Of a DNA stretch of 64,000 nt, positions 62,925-64,000 are shown one piece after another; positions within the stretch are counted from its first letter, which is position 1, and every line of letters starts with the position of its first letter. Location of the stretch: NCBI GenBank assembly GCA_038501785.1, contig JBAMJR010000154.1, forward strand, positions 9,721,001 to 9,785,000. Direction: 5' to 3'. Position numbers and translations under genes: made by a program. This stretch comes from Myoxocephalus aenaeus. Lineage: Eukaryota; Chordata; Actinopteri; Perciformes; Cottidae. The notes beneath the pieces were generated by a model. That model worked only from the letters and a program-made list of their open reading frames with translations. It did not search any database and was not told the origin of the DNA.

Positions 62925-63668
62925 AGTTTTGTGTTGAATATTGCTTTTTGAATGTCTGTTTTTTATTTTTTTATATATATATATTGTAAAAAAGCTTTGT
63001 GTCCATGCGAGGTCCCATATTGAATCTGCTCACTTTTAGATTGTAGAAGATGACAGTAATGTTTATCTTCTGTTTGTATTTTCCGCTGTTTTGCAACATC
63101 TTTGCAGCATTTTATTATACCCATCCATACGCAAATGCTTATTGTTAAAGGTCAACCTTTGTGGCACTGATGTGGATTAGTTATCAGTAGGGATATGGAA
63201 AGTAGATTTGGAAATGTCTGTCTTTTTTTTCTTAACTTTTTGCATTTTGTATGAAAATAGCACGGATGTATGAATTATGCAATTTGTTTTTTAAAGGTAC
63301 AGGTTAAAGTGACATGTTGTAAATAGATTTATTAAAGACGGTTCTGAAGGGCCGACTGCTAGAAAACTACTTGTAAACGTTTCGGTACGACCCGAAAGGT
63401 TGTCACTTTTTAAAATTATCTTTGAATGCAAGTGAAGAAGACAGCAAGCGGGACTTGTTGGCTAGGTATTCTCCTCTGCATTCTTGCTTTTTGTCTGGAA
63501 GAAATCTGACAAACGTAGTTTTGCGATTTGTAACAAAACCGGCCCACTAATGTTACTCCCCCTGCTTCACATTTCCCAGAGACTGCTCGGGTTCTTCTTC
63601 TGGTTCTTTGTATAACAGCGGCTCGCGCGAGCACGTCTTCTCGTCATCGAACAATTCTGCGCAAACAA

Positions 63669-63674
63669 AATAAA
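63669..63674 (+). terminator. klf5: Alternative distal poly(A) signal AATAAA
   Basis: AATAAA followed by a TTCTTCTTTTTGTTTCG pyrimidine-rich stretch. It may be a distal site for a longer transcript. Confidence 0.3.
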
Positions 63675-63910
63675 ACGCTGCCACTTTCTTCTTTTTGTTT
63701 CGCTAACTGCTAGAAAGAGTCACGGCTTCGAAGCAGAGCAGTTGTCTGTGCTTGTCCTGAGCGGTGGAGGAAGTCGCCCCATGGAGACGGTTCCAGTATC
63801 ACCGTTACCCGCTAACGCGCTCCGCTCTGCTCCTGCAGTAGTACCACCGACGCGGCGCATGGGGATCCCACGAGCCATAAATCACGTTTGTGATGCAGTG
63901 CTCACTGAAA

Positions 63911-64000
63911 CGCGCTAAGCAGGTAACGCGCTAAGCAGGTAACGCGCTAAGCAGGGAACGCGCTAAGCAGGGAATGCGCAAAGCGGGAACGCGCTAAAAG
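63911..64000. repeat. 16-bp minisatellite, truncated by window end
   Basis: Four clear units of CGCGCTAAGCAGG(T/G)AA followed by shorter variants (TGCGCAAAGCGGGAA). The first two units end GGTAA and the next two GGGAA. The array runs off the right edge. The unit is CpG-bearing, in contrast to the AT-rich klf5 3'UTR just before it. Confidence 0.95.

Noticed and set aside
63911..64000. Repeat array considered as a CRISPR array
   Set aside because: The units are contiguous with no unique spacers, and the genome is a vertebrate; it is a minisatellite.

Overview
The window reads as nuclear DNA of a ray-finned fish, most likely a percomorph teleost. The reasons are very many CA/TG and GA/CT microsatellites, a teleost-type tRNA-derived SINE, another repeat typical of teleost genomes, a complete Tc1/mariner-like transposon, and vertebrate split genes with GT-AG introns. 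The species cannot be named from sequence alone. Only three protein-coding units are supported: exon 1 of dach1 on the minus strand, all four coding exons of klf5 on the plus strand, and an intact transposase inside a DNA transposon.

Layout. 1-20424 is the 5' part of dach1 intron 1 (the gene runs leftwards and out of the window). It is microsatellite-dense and CpG-rich in 1-9.4 kb and AT-rich and more unique in 14-18.7 kb. 20425-20978 is dach1 coding exon 1, with its 5'UTR and promoter region on the high-coordinate side. About 21.4-58.2 kb is a gene-free interval of roughly 37 kb. It holds AT-rich, homeodomain-motif-rich stretches that look like conserved regulatory DNA, a teleost interspersed repeat (about 29.88-30.33 kb), the DD37E transposon (42909-44503) with TA target duplications, and a SINE (52851-53079) nested in an older decayed repeat. 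58627-61152 is klf5, encoding 441 residues in four exons, followed by a long AT-rich 3'UTR. The window ends inside a 16-bp minisatellite (from 63911).

How the parts relate. In human chromosome 13 DACH1 and KLF5 are divergently oriented neighbours, but MZT1, BORA, DIS3 and PIBF1 lie between them. Here the same two genes keep that divergent orientation with no recognisable gene between, so the interval is probably shared regulatory territory of a developmental regulator (Dach1, a Ski/Dac-domain transcriptional co-regulator) and an epithelial zinc-finger factor (Klf5). The most notable single object is the transposon: an uninterrupted 337-residue transposase with DD37E spacing, 26/28-matching terminal inverted repeats, an inner copy of the repeat at each end, and a perfect hairpin between inner and outer repeat at both ends.
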